Positions 23,452 to 34,586 of a stretch of 64,000 bases of DNA are shown here, one piece after another. The translations under genes were made by a program, and so were the position numbers. Every line of letters starts with the position of its first letter. Within the stretch, counting starts at the first letter, position 1. Where the stretch lies: positions 74,215,766-74,279,765 of the forward strand of contig CM051458.1 of NCBI GenBank assembly GCA_028274465.1, written 5' to 3'. Origin of the DNA: Plantago ovata. Taxonomy: Eukaryota > Streptophyta > Magnoliopsida > Lamiales > Plantaginaceae. Below the pieces are notes generated by a model that saw only the letters and a list, made by a program, of their open reading frames with translations, made no database searches and was not told where the DNA came from.

Positions 23452-26400
23452 ATGAATCCCGATCGCTCATGGTGTACAATTGAATTATACATGGGAGGAT
23501 TCAACCTAGTTTGCAGGAGGGTCTTGAATACTTCATTACATTTGCCTTGGCATGAAACACCCGTGGGAATGAGATGATTCGGTACCCTTGTACCAAGGCA
23601 AAATGTCAGAAACAGAAATTTATGCATCATACTAAAGTATCTCCCACTTGCTACGCAATGGGTTTGTGCCTAAGTATGAGATTTGGACCAGTCATGGTGA
23701 GAAGGCACCATTGCCATATTTTGACATGGACACTAGGCCGACACGTAGAAAATGGGGTTGTGCAGAACCGAGTACACAGAGTACTCAATTCATGTGGATG
23801 ATGATGATGCCGCAAATGAATTTCATGACCCTATGGTTGAAATGGTGATGAATGCAGCTGGTCCAGATTTTATGCAAGTCGATGGAGATGGTGAGGGGGT
23901 TCAAACTGATGATGTGGTGGAGGAGCCTAATGCTGAGGACAAGAAGTTCTTTGACTTGTTGGAAGCGGCTAAAGAACCTATATGGCCGGGTTGCCCTACG
24001 CACACTGAGTTGTCGTTGCTAGCTCGGCTCATGACTTTGAAGGTTGAGGGTGGTCAATCCCAAGAGAACTTTAGTGGTTACACTCAACTGATATCTGAGT
24101 GTTGCCCGGAGCCCAACATAGTGCCTACCAACTACTACCCATCCCAGAAGAAGATGAAGGCGATGGGGTTGCCTCTGGAGAAGATAGATTGTTGTAGAGA
24201 TTTGTGTATGATTTACTGGGGGGATGACAATGATCTATTGGAATGCAAGTTCTGTGGTAATGAGCGCTACAGTTGTTACAAAGAGGGAGCTTAAAAGAAA
24301 AGACAGAAGAAGAATCTGATATAAAGCAGATGTTGTACTTCCCTATAACACCCCGATTGAAGAGGTTGTATGCTTCTAGTGTGACTGCAGATAAGATGCG
24401 TTGGCATGCCGAGAGAGTGGTTCCAAATGAGGTTGGAAGAATGGATCATCCAGCATATTCACTGGCATGGAAAGAGTTTAACAGAGTCCACAAGAGTTTC
24501 GCTGAAGAGCCTAGAAATGTGCGATTGGGTCTTTGCACGGATGGCTTCAACCCGTTTGGAAGTGAACAGAAATACTCTTGTTGGCCATGATGCTCACACC
24601 TTATAATCTCCCCCCCCCCCCCCGGTGATTGCATGAACACCATTCATGTTCTTGTTTGTATTGGTGCCAGGGCCAGACGATCCAAGTCAGAAGATAGATG
24701 TCTTCCTACAGCCCCTTATTAAGGAGCTACTAGAGTTGTGGGAGCATGGTATCCCAGCATATGATGTGTCCAAAAAGAAGAACTTCAGGTTGAAAGTAGC
24801 ACTTCTATGGTCCGTCAGTGATTTTCCTGCGTACTCAATGCTTTTTGGAAGGAAGACATATGGGAAACATGCTTGTCCATATTGTTTGGAGGACACTGAT
24901 GCTTTTAGATTGACGGATAGAAGCAAGGAGTCTTGGTTTGACTGTCATAGGAGGTTTCTAGATCTAGAGCATGCTTATAGAAGGAATAAATCAGATTTCA
25001 AGAAGAATGAGGTTGTGACCATAGGCCCCCTGAAAAGCTAACAGGGCATCAAATCCTAGCGGAGATTAACAGGCTTGGTCTGATGAAAGTTACTGAATTA
25101 GGGTGGGAGAAGCAAAACTCTAGGATCAGCAACACTTGTGGATGGAAGAAGAGGAGCATCTTCTGGGATTTTCCTTATTGGCCTACGCTACTTATACGCC
25201 ACAATCTAGATTTCATGCATGTTGAGAAGAACGTGTTTTAGAACGTCTTCAACACCATTTGTGTCATTCTTGGGAAGATCAAGGATACTGAAAAATCTAG
25301 GTTCGATTTGATTCAATGGTGTAAAATGCCGGAGTTGACCAATAAGACCTCTGATGGTAAGTGGCCGAGAGCATCCTACACAATTGACAAGGATGGTAGG
25401 GATAGAATGTTTGAATGGGTGAAGAAGGTTAATTTCCTTGATGGTTATGCTTCGAAATTGGGGAGGTGTGTGGATATGAACAAAACCAAAATGTATGGGA
25501 TGAAGAGTCATGATTGTCATGTGTTCATGAAGCGCCTAGTTCCCATTGCTTTTAGACATCTGTTGCCCACACCAGTCTGGGCCGCCCTCACCGAGCTGGG
25601 CTTATTCTTCAAGAGGTTATGCACGAGGGTTGTTCGCAAAGATGTCTTAGAACAGCTGAGAGCAACATCCCGTGATTCTGTGCAAGCTAGAGCGTTTCTT
25701 TCCACCTAGCTTCTTTGATTCTATGGAGCACTTGCGGTTCACCTCCCAGCTGAAGCTTTGCTTGCTGGACCTGTCCAATCAGATGGATGTATTCATTGAG
25801 TTGTTTGCAATCACCCATTTCAAAATTACATCCTAACTTTCATCAATTTTTATATTATAGGTGTATTAATTACTGGTAGTTGGGGAAATTGAAGAGGTTT
25901 GTGAAGAATAAAGGCAAGCCTAAGGGTTCCATGGCCAATGCCTACTTGAAAGAGGAAACTGCAATCTTTTGCTCCTATTTCTTTGATGATGGCATACGCA
26001 CACGAGCAAATCGATCTGCTAGAAACGCAGACACATATGCTGTCGGAGAGGATGATAATGTTGCATTTGACATTTTCAGGGTCTTAGGGAGACCTTTGGG
26101 TGAGGAAAACAGTATATGGTTGGAATCAAAAGAGTTCAATGCAACACATTATTGGGTACTGAACAATTGTCATGAAGTTGATCCATATATGCAGGAATTC
26201 ATGCTGTTAGTTCCTGGTTTTCAATTCTTGAATTATAAAATTCTATTCCAAATATAATATATATAGTGCTAAGTTTCATGATCTAACCCGTCCACATGCA
26301 GTCAATTCTCGGAGAAATGTGTGGAAGAGAACCCAATTATAGCGGATGACACCATAGCTCATATGTTTGATGAAATGGTGCATGAGGAATTCCCTCCTTG

Positions 26401-27068
26401 GTTCCGTGATCATATGCGAGATCCTACCAACCGAGTGAACAACCCATACATACATGCTCTAGCAGAAGGGCCAGTTAGTAGAAAGGTATCAACTTTTCTG
26501 GCTACATTGTCAATGGCCTTAGGTTTCACACGATTGATTCCGGTAATAAGGCCATGAGTACACACAACTCTGGAGTGTATGTGGCCGGAGAGATCTAGGA
26601 TGGAGTTAGACGTATGAGTTCTATGGGAAACTCAAGCGTGTGGTGAGACTTGAATATCCCGGAGTGCCAATGAAGAGGACATGTCTGTTTCAGGTAGATT
26701 TGTATGATCCATCTGCAGCTGGTACGAAGATTAATGCGAAATACCAATTGGTGGACATCAACTTGAAGAGGAAGTACATGGGGTATGAACCATTTATCTT
26801 GGCTACTCAAGCACGCCAAGTGGTGTATATTCCCTATCCAAGCTTGAGAAGAGGTCAACCAGAATGTGTAGCTACTGTATCTATACATGCACGTGCTAGA
26901 GTGGACTTCCTAGAGCCGGAGGATTCAATCACCAACTCTTACCAAGAAGATGATGTTGATGAACAAGCAAAGGAACCAGTATATGGTACAGAAGAAGTCA
27001 TACGTCTTCATGAAGAAGTGGACTTAGCCGCAAGAGAAGGAGCAGAGGGTATGTTGGTATATATTTGA
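23452..27068 (+). pseudogene. CACTA transposase TNP2, decayed but near full length
   Basis: Domains in order: a transposase-associated zinc domain from MNPDRSW at 23452 with IRYPCTKAKCQKQKFMHH; the TNP2 core from about 23752 (NAAGPDFM, VPTNYYPSQKKMKAMGLP, CCRDLCMIYW, CKFCGNERYSCYKEGA, GLCTDGFNPFG, SDFPAYSMLFGRK, ACPYCL, VEKNVF) to about 25709; then DUF4218-like sequence (25709-26210, LKRFVKNKGKPKGSMANAY) and the DUF4216-like C-terminus (26610-26930, RVVRLEYPGVPMKRTCLFQV, NLKRKYMGYEPFILATQARQ). A stop follows EGA at about 24292 and the frame changes several times, so the gene is dead. A C-run at 24608-24622 lies between two pieces. It is homologous to the TNP2 at 6235-8004 but keeps the C-terminal domains that copy lacks. 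Confidence 0.88.
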
Positions 27069-27365
27069 TGCAGTATATATGTTATATGGGAAAGACAGTT
27101 CCTTAATTAGCTCCCAACTTAAATTTTGCCTTCTCTAGCTATTATGTGAATTTGTGCAAGTTTTTTATGCAATTACACTAAGACATGTTATTTTTCTATG
27201 TTGTCATGCAGATATTGGAGGTGGAGAAGGAGCCTAATCTCAAGAGTTTTACAAGTGCTTTGAGTTTTCTGGGGTATGTTACTTGCTTTATATTCATCTT
27301 TACTTATTAATTCTATGTGAGTACGTGGTATGTTACCACTTTACGTGGCTGATATGTTAGTCACC

Positions 27366-28935
27366 TGTTAGGAAACTTGTAATTTTGATGAGCAATTAAA
27401 CATGCAAATTAAGGAAATTCCAGTAACTAGTACTCTTAAGGTCCATAGGATTTAGAATTTTAAGGACATTGTAAAAGAGGAACGTTTGCTGAAGACTTAG
27501 TGTAGATACTAGTTAGGTGCTTTAGTTCCGCTTATGATGTATCTTGTTTTCTGAAAAGAAAAACAACCTATTGAAGCATTTGCTGATGATGTACTTTGTT
27601 TACACAAAAGAACTATTGAAGCATTAGAACCGTTCAGAATCTTGAAGAATTCGAAGATTGAAGACTAAAGAAGATTTCTGAAGATGGTATCTACAAAGGC
27701 ACATGTTGCTCAGAAAGTGGAACTTCAGCAACAACTTGCATAAGTGAAAATCTATATGACAGAGTAGGTTGTGCTTGCTAAAACTGAGACTGACCACTTG
27801 CTGAAATACATATGTGACCTCCTTGCTGAAAGTACTTGCATTTGCGCTCCAACGTTCATATTTGAATTTCATTCAAAATGAACATTAAATGAAAAGTAAG
27901 CACGCGAAGAACATGAAGACTAGAAGACAAATAAAGGACGCTGCTGAAAGTACAAAAGCAAGATAGTGACATCCTAAGGAACAAAGCCTTAGAATTGAAA
28001 TTCAAACGGCTCCTTGATTCACTATAAATAGAGTCATCCGACAAAGAGTAGAAGTGTGTCAACAACGTGATCAAACTCTCACTTGTGCTTAAACACTCAT
28101 ACCCTTCTATACTCTTCACTGCCATTGATCCGTTCCAAGACTTAAAGCTTGAAAAAGCTACTTGTGAAGAAGTAGAACATTCACGGCTAAGAAATTAGTA
28201 AGTGTTCTTTCTTTCGAACAAGAAGAAAAGTCTTGACACCAGAAACAATCAAACTTGTTTACTGCAAATATTCAAATTCAAAGTTTTTGTTTCTTAGATT
28301 ACTTGTTGTAGCTGAAGTTATTATATATCACGTTATCTCATCCCAAACCTCTAACTAATAACAACACCCTTTTTCAGGCGTGAAATTCAGGGGAACTTAT
28401 CAAGCATAGTGTTGCTGATTATAAGTCCCAAGTTTGGTGGAGAACAAGGTTTCGTTTTCTAGTTAGGTTGGAAACGAAGCAAGTGTGCTTTGATTTCTGT
28501 AGAATCGCTCTAGATAGGTGTTGTAAGGAACCTCAAACTTATCTTAGTGGATTCAGTCCTAGAAAGGACAAAGTGGATTAGGTGAGAGATTACGCCACTC
28601 TGATACCACTATAAAAGTGTTTGTGTGATTTACTTTACTGCATTTAGTTTTCACAAGCATATCTTTCTGTACACTGTCACTCTGCTCACTTGCTGAAACT
28701 ATCACTTACTGATTAAAGTACTTATTGTACAAAGACTTCCGCACTCTGTTTTTAAGTATCAGTAAAACTCGTTACTAAAACTAACTGGTACTTGCTGAGA
28801 AAGTTAAGTATCAGCAAACTCATTACTGAAAAGTAATAAGCCCTTGCTGAGAAAGTTTTTAAACGACGAAAGTTTGAAAAGACTATTCACCCCCCGCCCC
28901 CTCTAGCCTTTTCTTGTTGTTTAAAGGGACCAACA
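27366..28935 (+). repeat. 5' LTR of the copia element
   Basis: It starts TGTTAGGAAACTTG and ends GGACCAACA, with short inverted ends, just before the primer-binding site. A TATA-like 'ctataaata' lies at 28022-28030. The words 'ttgctga' and 'actgaaa' recur across the LTR and the gag leader. Confidence 0.68.
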
Positions 28936-30364
28936 AGTGGTATCAGACCTGCAGGTTCTTTAACCTTCAGCACTGAACCTAGATCCCCTTAGGTGTTTTC
29001 CGTAAATCACTCTCACTTGATCAGTTTGGTAGTCTTTTGCTGACAGGATGTCTTTAGGAGACGCTCCCTCGCTGAAGCGGAAAAACTATGAAAAATGGCG
29101 AAACAACATGTGATACTACTCTTGAGGCCATTGTGATGAGATGGTACTGTCATATGATGACCTATCAAATCACTAAACTTGAGAGAAGTTTTCCTCACAA
29201 AACCACAGAAGATGGAAAGGAAACTATCTTAGGTGAACCAGTTGATACTGTCGTTCCAAAACCAAGAGAGGAATGGACTTCCAATGAAGCCCCAGAGATT
29301 CCATCTTGATGGCCAAGAAGAAACATCATCATTTGATCAACTCCGGGGTACTATCCTTGCAAACTGTGGGGTCCCAAAACTGCTAAGGAAGCTTGGAAAA
29401 TCGTTCAAGATCTTTGTGCTGGATCTGACAAAACCAAGGAAACAAACTCGAAGTGCTGAAGTTAAAGTTCCAGAAACTTTAAACAAGGTACAAATGAGTC
29501 ACTGGAAGACTTGGACTTCAGATTGACAACTCCTAGTTAGTGAGATGGCTGCCTTAGGAGTTGGAATCTTTACTCAGATTCTGAGACGGTGTTGAAACCC
29601 ATTATCAGAAGTCTGAACCAGATATGGATCCATACTCAGAATTTCACTACAATCAAGGAATGCCAAAATACACCTACCAGAGTTGGTTCTCTCATCTTGC
29701 TACTGTCAACTACGAGACAAAGCAAAGAAAATGTGTTTTGCTGAAAAATCGCAAAACATTGCTCTTGCTGCAAAGCCGTCATCTTCTAAAAAGAGAATGA
29801 TAAAGAGCCCGCTGATGAAAATGCTTTAGTTGTTTAAAAACATGAAGAAATTCATCAGTAAAGAACTTGAAAGGCGAAAAGCAAAAGAGAAGCTGAAAAA
29901 GCATCTTGGTAACAACTACCATAAATACAAGAATGCGCTAGCTCGTGAACAAGCAAGCTCAGCAAGCAACTTCCTCTGAAGAACCAGCAGTTGGAAATGA
30001 TCTCTGCTTTTACTGCAAAAAGCTTGGACACTTCAAGCAAATTGTCCTTTACTGAAAGGAAAATCTGCTGAAAAGAAGAAGAAGTTCAAAAAGCTTTATT
30101 GGCTGAAGAAAGGAAGAATCTTCAAGCAAAAATCGATGCATGGTGCATTGATACCAGACTCGAAGAGAGTGAGGAGGGAAAACTCAGACACTGAAGATGA
30201 AGAAGCACTCTTGAAGTAGAGATTGGCAAGGAAGTTTGTGGAATAGCTATGGAAGCTTATCAAGATGTGTCAAACTACGAATTCTGCCTCATGGTCCGGG
30301 TCAGCGGTAAACAGTCCTACCTCTGACTTAGATTCAGAAAGTGAAGATTGAGATTGACCTTGAC
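27366..30364 (+). mobile_element. Ty1/copia element: 5' LTR, PBS and gag, cut by gap
   Basis: A long LTR (27366-28935) is followed by a primer-binding site TGGTATCAGACC at 28938-28949, close to the initiator-tRNA-Met site used by plant copia elements. A gag region then extends to the assembly gap. It includes a zinc-knuckle-like CFYCKKLGHFK at about 30004-30036 and a Lys-rich stretch upstream. The 3' half is not in the window, so no target duplication can be seen. The gag region is broken with several breaks. The long LTR and gag suggest the SIRE/Maximus group, but without pol this is tentative. It landed in the 3' part of the CACTA element. Confidence 0.72.
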
Positions 30365-30464
30365 NNNNNNNNNNNNNNNNNNNNNNNNNNNNNNNNNNNN
30401 NNNNNNNNNNNNNNNNNNNNNNNNNNNNNNNNNNNNNNNNNNNNNNNNNNNNNNNNNNNNNNNN
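30365..30464. other. Assembly gap of 100 N
   Basis: Exactly 100 N, a conventional placeholder for a gap of unknown size. The copia element's remainder and the CACTA 3' end may be missing here, and the order of sequences on either side depends on scaffolding. Confidence 1.
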
Positions 30465-30959
30465 GAATGCCTAAGCAACAATTAATGATCAATCAGAATT
30501 ATTTGTTTATTATATATGCACAAACCTAATACTCCTAGGTGTCATGATAACATAATTTTTTTTGTTATTTATTTATTTATTTATTTTTTTGTTTTTTTAT
30601 TTTATTCCAAACCTACTATTTTATAAAGCTACTAATCTGACATACAAGTAGATTCTAAAATATGAAGTAATTGCAGCTGTGATTAAAGATGAATTATTTA
30701 ATGGTAATTAGGGAAAGTTAAACGTAACAAATTTTCGAACTCTTGATTCACAATTGCCATTTATTTTCATTCTCCCCATTACTCAATCAAAACAATTCAA
30801 ATTCCACTCTTCTGTAAAATTTATCGGACGAGGAGAGGCACCGGAGAATTGCAAGCTATCACACCCATGTTCACAAAATGATTTACGGGTCAATTATATA
30901 ATTGTTATAATTTCACAGTTATAAATCATTTCAAACAAATAAAAATCGTGTAACAATAT
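30465..30959. other. Noncoding AT-rich stretch
   Basis: No gene seen. A short 'ttatttatttatttattt' simple repeat lies at 30567-30584. Confidence 0.5.
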
Positions 30960-31450
30960 TAGCATATTACACTAGGTGAATCACGGTCCACAAAGAGCGA
31001 GTTTATAATCTATGCATTATGAATTTGAGCCTATTCAACTAGGTTTGCTCCACGGGTAGGACATTTTCAATCTATGCATTTTGGGTTTTACCATGTTTTA
31101 CTAGGTTCTCCACGGGGAGTGGAATTGTAATCTATGCATCCTGAGTTTGGCCCTATGGGTGTTTGGGGGTGGGGGGTTGGGGGGTGGGGTTTGAATTTGT
31201 GATCTGTGTCTTTTGGGTTTGACGGAATTTTGAAAGGTGATCCACGGGGAGCGACTATGTGATCGATGTCTTTTGGGTTTGAGGGTATTTCACTAGGTGA
31301 TCCACGGGGAGTGACATTGTGGTCTATGTCTATTAGGCATCAGACTATTCCACTAGGTGATCCACGGGGTGCGAATTTGTGATCTATGTCTTTTGCATTT
31401 TACCATAATATAACTACATGCCGCACTGGGAGCAAATTCGTGATTAGGTG
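30960..31450 (+). repeat. 60-bp minisatellite, about eight units
   Basis: The core 'actaggtgatccacgggg' followed by 'gtgatctatgtcttttgggttt' returns every 60 bp. Cores are near 30971, 31040, 31100, 31234, 31294 and 31354, with degenerate units at both ends. One unit (31150-31195) is replaced by a G-rich run. The spacing is exact over 31201-31440. It lies about 1.1 kb upstream of the B3 gene. Confidence 0.88.
31165..31189 (+). other. Potential G-quadruplex tract
   Basis: Four G-runs of 5, 6, 6 and 4 bases separated by loops of one, two and one T. This meets the usual four-run G-quadruplex pattern with very short loops. It occupies one unit of the 60-bp minisatellite. Confidence 0.75.
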
Positions 31451-32019
31451 TTTTAGTGGCGAATGAATTTGTGCATTAAGTGTATCATAACTTTGAGCAT
31501 AAGCTACCAGGTGCGATTTAATTTGATTGGCGTGTTGAAATCTATTACGTCAAGTTGTGTGTTCTTGGGAGGGACATTACACTCATAAAACTTCTGTAAT
31601 CACATTTTTTTTAATCATGCATATATTCTATTTTATCAAATATAAGCATTATATATCCGTCGATTTTCGATGGCTTGTGAACTATAGTAGTAGTATATAT
31701 AGAGTAAATATACACCTATACTTAATTGAACAACAAATTAAAATTAGAGGGGTGGAAAAATTAATTGTCACTAACATTACTTGTCACACACACACACACA
31801 CACTTAACGAAAATACCTACATAATTCTTCTGACAAGTTCAACGGGTTCACTTTCCTTTTATTGAATACGAATTTTCAAAGCTAATCAAGTGCATATTTT
31901 TCCTAGATATTTTCCTTCATGTTTATTATTTTCTCATAATTATTTACGGTGGTATATTTTGTTATAATGATAAACGGATGTGTAATAAGAAATAAAAGAG
32001 GAGTCACTGGCAGTTTCCC
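31451..32019. other. Upstream region of the B3 gene with (CA)n tract
   Basis: AT-rich sequence without a gene. A (CA)9-10 microsatellite lies at 31785-31803. Confidence 0.5.
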
Positions 32020-32027
32020 TATAAATA
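32020..32027 (+). promoter_or_regulatory. TATA box of the B3 gene
   Basis: TATAAATA in the context ccctataaatattt, about 100 bp ahead of the chosen ATG at 32124. That is a usual distance for a short plant 5' untranslated region. Confidence 0.5.
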
Positions 32028-32123
32028 TTTACATATAAAATGGTTTTAAAATCTCTTAGGTACTTATTTAACAATTCACCAAATCAGATTCCCTTTTTTA
32101 GTGATATAATTCTATACGTCTCC

Positions 32124-33264
32124 ATGGATGCCGCTCTTGGTGAGTCGTTCCCAAACAAATTTGCCAAAGTTTTTAAGACTCCTGATCACGACGATACTCT
32201 GGTAAGATTCGACACTTTCGTTTTCAAATTGTTCATACATTAATTTTCACGTTAAGTTTGATACTGGTTGGTATAGAAACGAAAGACAAATAGATCTGAA
32301 TTACCCTATGGACATTTTTTATGTTGTATGATTTGTCAATATGTACTTGTAGTAGTTTCTGATGTTATGGTGTAACCATACAAGTTATCGGATTAACGAT
32401 TATACATGTGTTCAACTACTTTATCATTTACTAGTAATTGCGGTCATCTTAATTGAGATGCATTGATCTATTTTTCTTATCTTGTTCTCTTCCTAATGTT
32501 TATCCAGATAATTCCATGGAGGTTTTCAAATTATTGCATGAGAATGCGTGGGAGCATACCGAGTGAAGTTACACTGTCTGTCGAAGAGGGCCTAGTCGCG
32601 GAGGTCACGATTGAAAAAAATGGGTTACAGGATTATTACTTTGGAAAGGGTTGGAATCTTTTCCATAGTTCATATAACGTAGAAGCAAATGACATTATGA
32701 TGTTTACATACGACCCACCAGCACATTTCTGGGTGACCATATTCGACGGTGAGGGGGTTGAAAGGGGAGATTTCGACTACATAAGAAGCAAAAAGAGTTC
32801 TTATTTATCAGCTTCAGGAAGTCCCGTCCGTGTCATAAAAGAAAATTATGACAAATGCTCTGTTGTTGTTGGTCCGCATATTAACAGTTTGGTACGACTT
32901 ACTTTGCTTATTGAATATCAATAATCATTTGAACGATTGCATGTTACTTTTTTTTATTTTTATTTTTTATCTCATTCTTGTGTTTTTATTTAAATAGGCC
33001 CTCCCCATGGGCTTCGCCCGTGCACACCTTCCACAGGGTTCTAATACTAAGATACTCAAATTGAGCCATTCACCTATACTAAAGTCATGGGAAGTTACAT
33101 GAAAACTGCGGACGAATACAGCATGTGTCACAGCGGGTTGGAAGAAATTTGCAAAATTCAACACATTGAAACAAGGGGATACTTGTGAGATTAAGATTAT
33201 CGAAGAATCGAGCCCCACCTGGTTGGTGTCCATTTACAAAAAATATCGCCCTGAAGAAGATTAA
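32124..33264 (+). CDS. REM-type B3-domain protein, second domain interrupted
   Basis: B3 proteins of the REM group bind DNA in the nucleus and often act in floral or reproductive development. Three exons keep phase: 32124-32201, 32508-32891 and 32998-33264, each with GT/AG borders. The start ATG gives MDAALGESFPNKFAKVF, and the first B3 fold runs IIPWRFSNYCMRM to FWVTIFDGEGVER. A linker (YIRSKKSSYLSASGS) leads to the second B3 in exon 3 (ALPMGFARAHLPQG, then TAGWKKFAKFNTLKQGDTCE and WLVSIYKK). An in-frame TGA at 33100-33102 lies inside this second domain (SWEVT, stop, KLRTNTACV). The product would be about 188 residues with one whole B3, or 242 if the stop is an error. Two tandem B3 domains are typical of REM proteins. 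An upstream in-frame ATG at 32040 is possible, but it would sit very close to the TATA box. Confidence 0.72.
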
Positions 33265-34586
33265 GTTCTCATTTGGTTTAAAAGCACAATTTGGAGGTTA
33301 ACCTTGAAGCCCACATAACACCTCTCGAGTTGAAGAGTGGATTTGTATGTGCTCCAAATACCCTTTTATTTGTTTGGTGCTTATTTTCACAACCTGGTCT
33401 TGTTTGATAAATTAGCTTTCATTTCGGATTTCAGCTTAGACTATTACTATAGTTTTACCCATTAAAAAGACATTGTTTGGTTCTTGGTTTTTCTTGTTTC
33501 ATTTCTTAGACTATTACTACTTTCCAACATTTTATTAGTACTCCATTTAGTATAGATATTGGTAGGATGAGTAAATTGAAATTTTATCAATTTGCTTGTA
33601 ATTTGTAATTGTGTAGTATGTTGGCTATAAGTAATTGTCAATTCAATTTAATATTTAATTATAAAATAACATAGTAGTAGTGGCCTAGTGGGAAGAATGA
33701 AGTAACTTATTTCTTGGGCAATATATATCCTATGGGTCTCCGATATCCTATAGGCTATTACTGTTGTTCTCGTAAACTGGAAGAAGTACTAATGATTACA
33801 CTTTTTTTGCACCTTTTGAGAGCCATTATTATTAAATATAATAAACATATTACTAACATTGCACTTAAAACACTGTTCTTCATCCATTATCACTCGTCGT
33901 TTCATCTCCAGAGCAGATGTCGTTTTTTTCTCTTTCATTTTTCACTTCAACCTTTATCACTCGTCGTTTCATCTCCAAAGAAATTGTCATTTGTTTCTCT
34001 TCGTTTTTCACTCCCATCCCTTGAAGGAAAAACGGGAACCGCAATTCGCAACTGGGAACAGAAAGAGGTCCTGGACAATTGCTGGTAAGAACTTGCTTTC
34101 TTTTCTTACAATTTTGTGACTCAATTGCTTTCTTTTCTTGCAGTTTTGTGACTCAAGTTGACAATGTTTGGATGTCTCAAGATGATCTGTTCACCTGCAT
34201 GTGCTAGATTTTCATCAATTGATCTAATTTTAGTAGGTTTTAAATCTATCTGTTGAATACAAATAGATTTGATCTAATTGTATTCAGTGCCTTCGCTCCA
34301 TCACTTACTTGCCTGTTGAGATGATGTTGTAAATATTCGCATTTGTTAGTAGTCAAACTGGTTTCAATTATGGTATGACTTAAATATTTACTCTGTTGTT
34401 GCCATTTTGATTATTTGATACTGTCGAAAAATATGCCTCTGTTTATATAGGCATTTCGATGATTATATCGTGCTTTTTCGCCCTATATATGAATTTTACA
34501 ACATCCAATTACCCGCAAACTTATAAACTTGTTCTGGATAACCATTAGATACAAAAAAAAAAAAAAAAAACAGAGAGAAGAAGAAA
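33265..34586. other. Intergenic stretch
   Basis: No supported gene. A 21-bp sequence, atcactcgtcgtttcatctcc, occurs twice at 33889-33909 and 33956-33976 within a pyrimidine-rich patch that resembles a 5' untranslated leader. A donor-like gtaag follows at 34086. These could be leader sequence of the downstream RNase II-like gene. A run of 18 A at about 34553-34570 precedes that gene. Confidence 0.4.

Larger units (their letters stand above)
21714..27365 (+). mobile_element. CACTA (En/Spm) DNA transposon, 3' end not seen
   Basis: The element opens CACTACAAGAATTCCCTG at 21714, preceded by TAG as a possible 3-bp target copy. Subterminal repeats, a 5' region, a solo gypsy LTR (22575-23388) and a decayed TNP2 gene (23452-27068) follow. 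A copia element begins at 27366, and the matching terminal repeat is not found before the N gap. The element is therefore at least 4.8 kb without its insertions, is split by later retrotransposon insertions and cannot move by itself. Confidence 0.82.

Noticed and set aside
30341-30529. An open frame spanning the N gap
   Set aside because: It is made only by reading through unknown bases.
30960-31450. CRISPR-like array because of regular spacing
   Set aside because: Whole 60-bp units repeat with gradual divergence and there are no unique spacers. The DNA is from a plant nucleus.
34553-34570. Poly(A) run next to the RNR1-like gene as a sign of a processed retrocopy
   Set aside because: The run is at the 5' side, and the gene keeps two introns with good splice sites.
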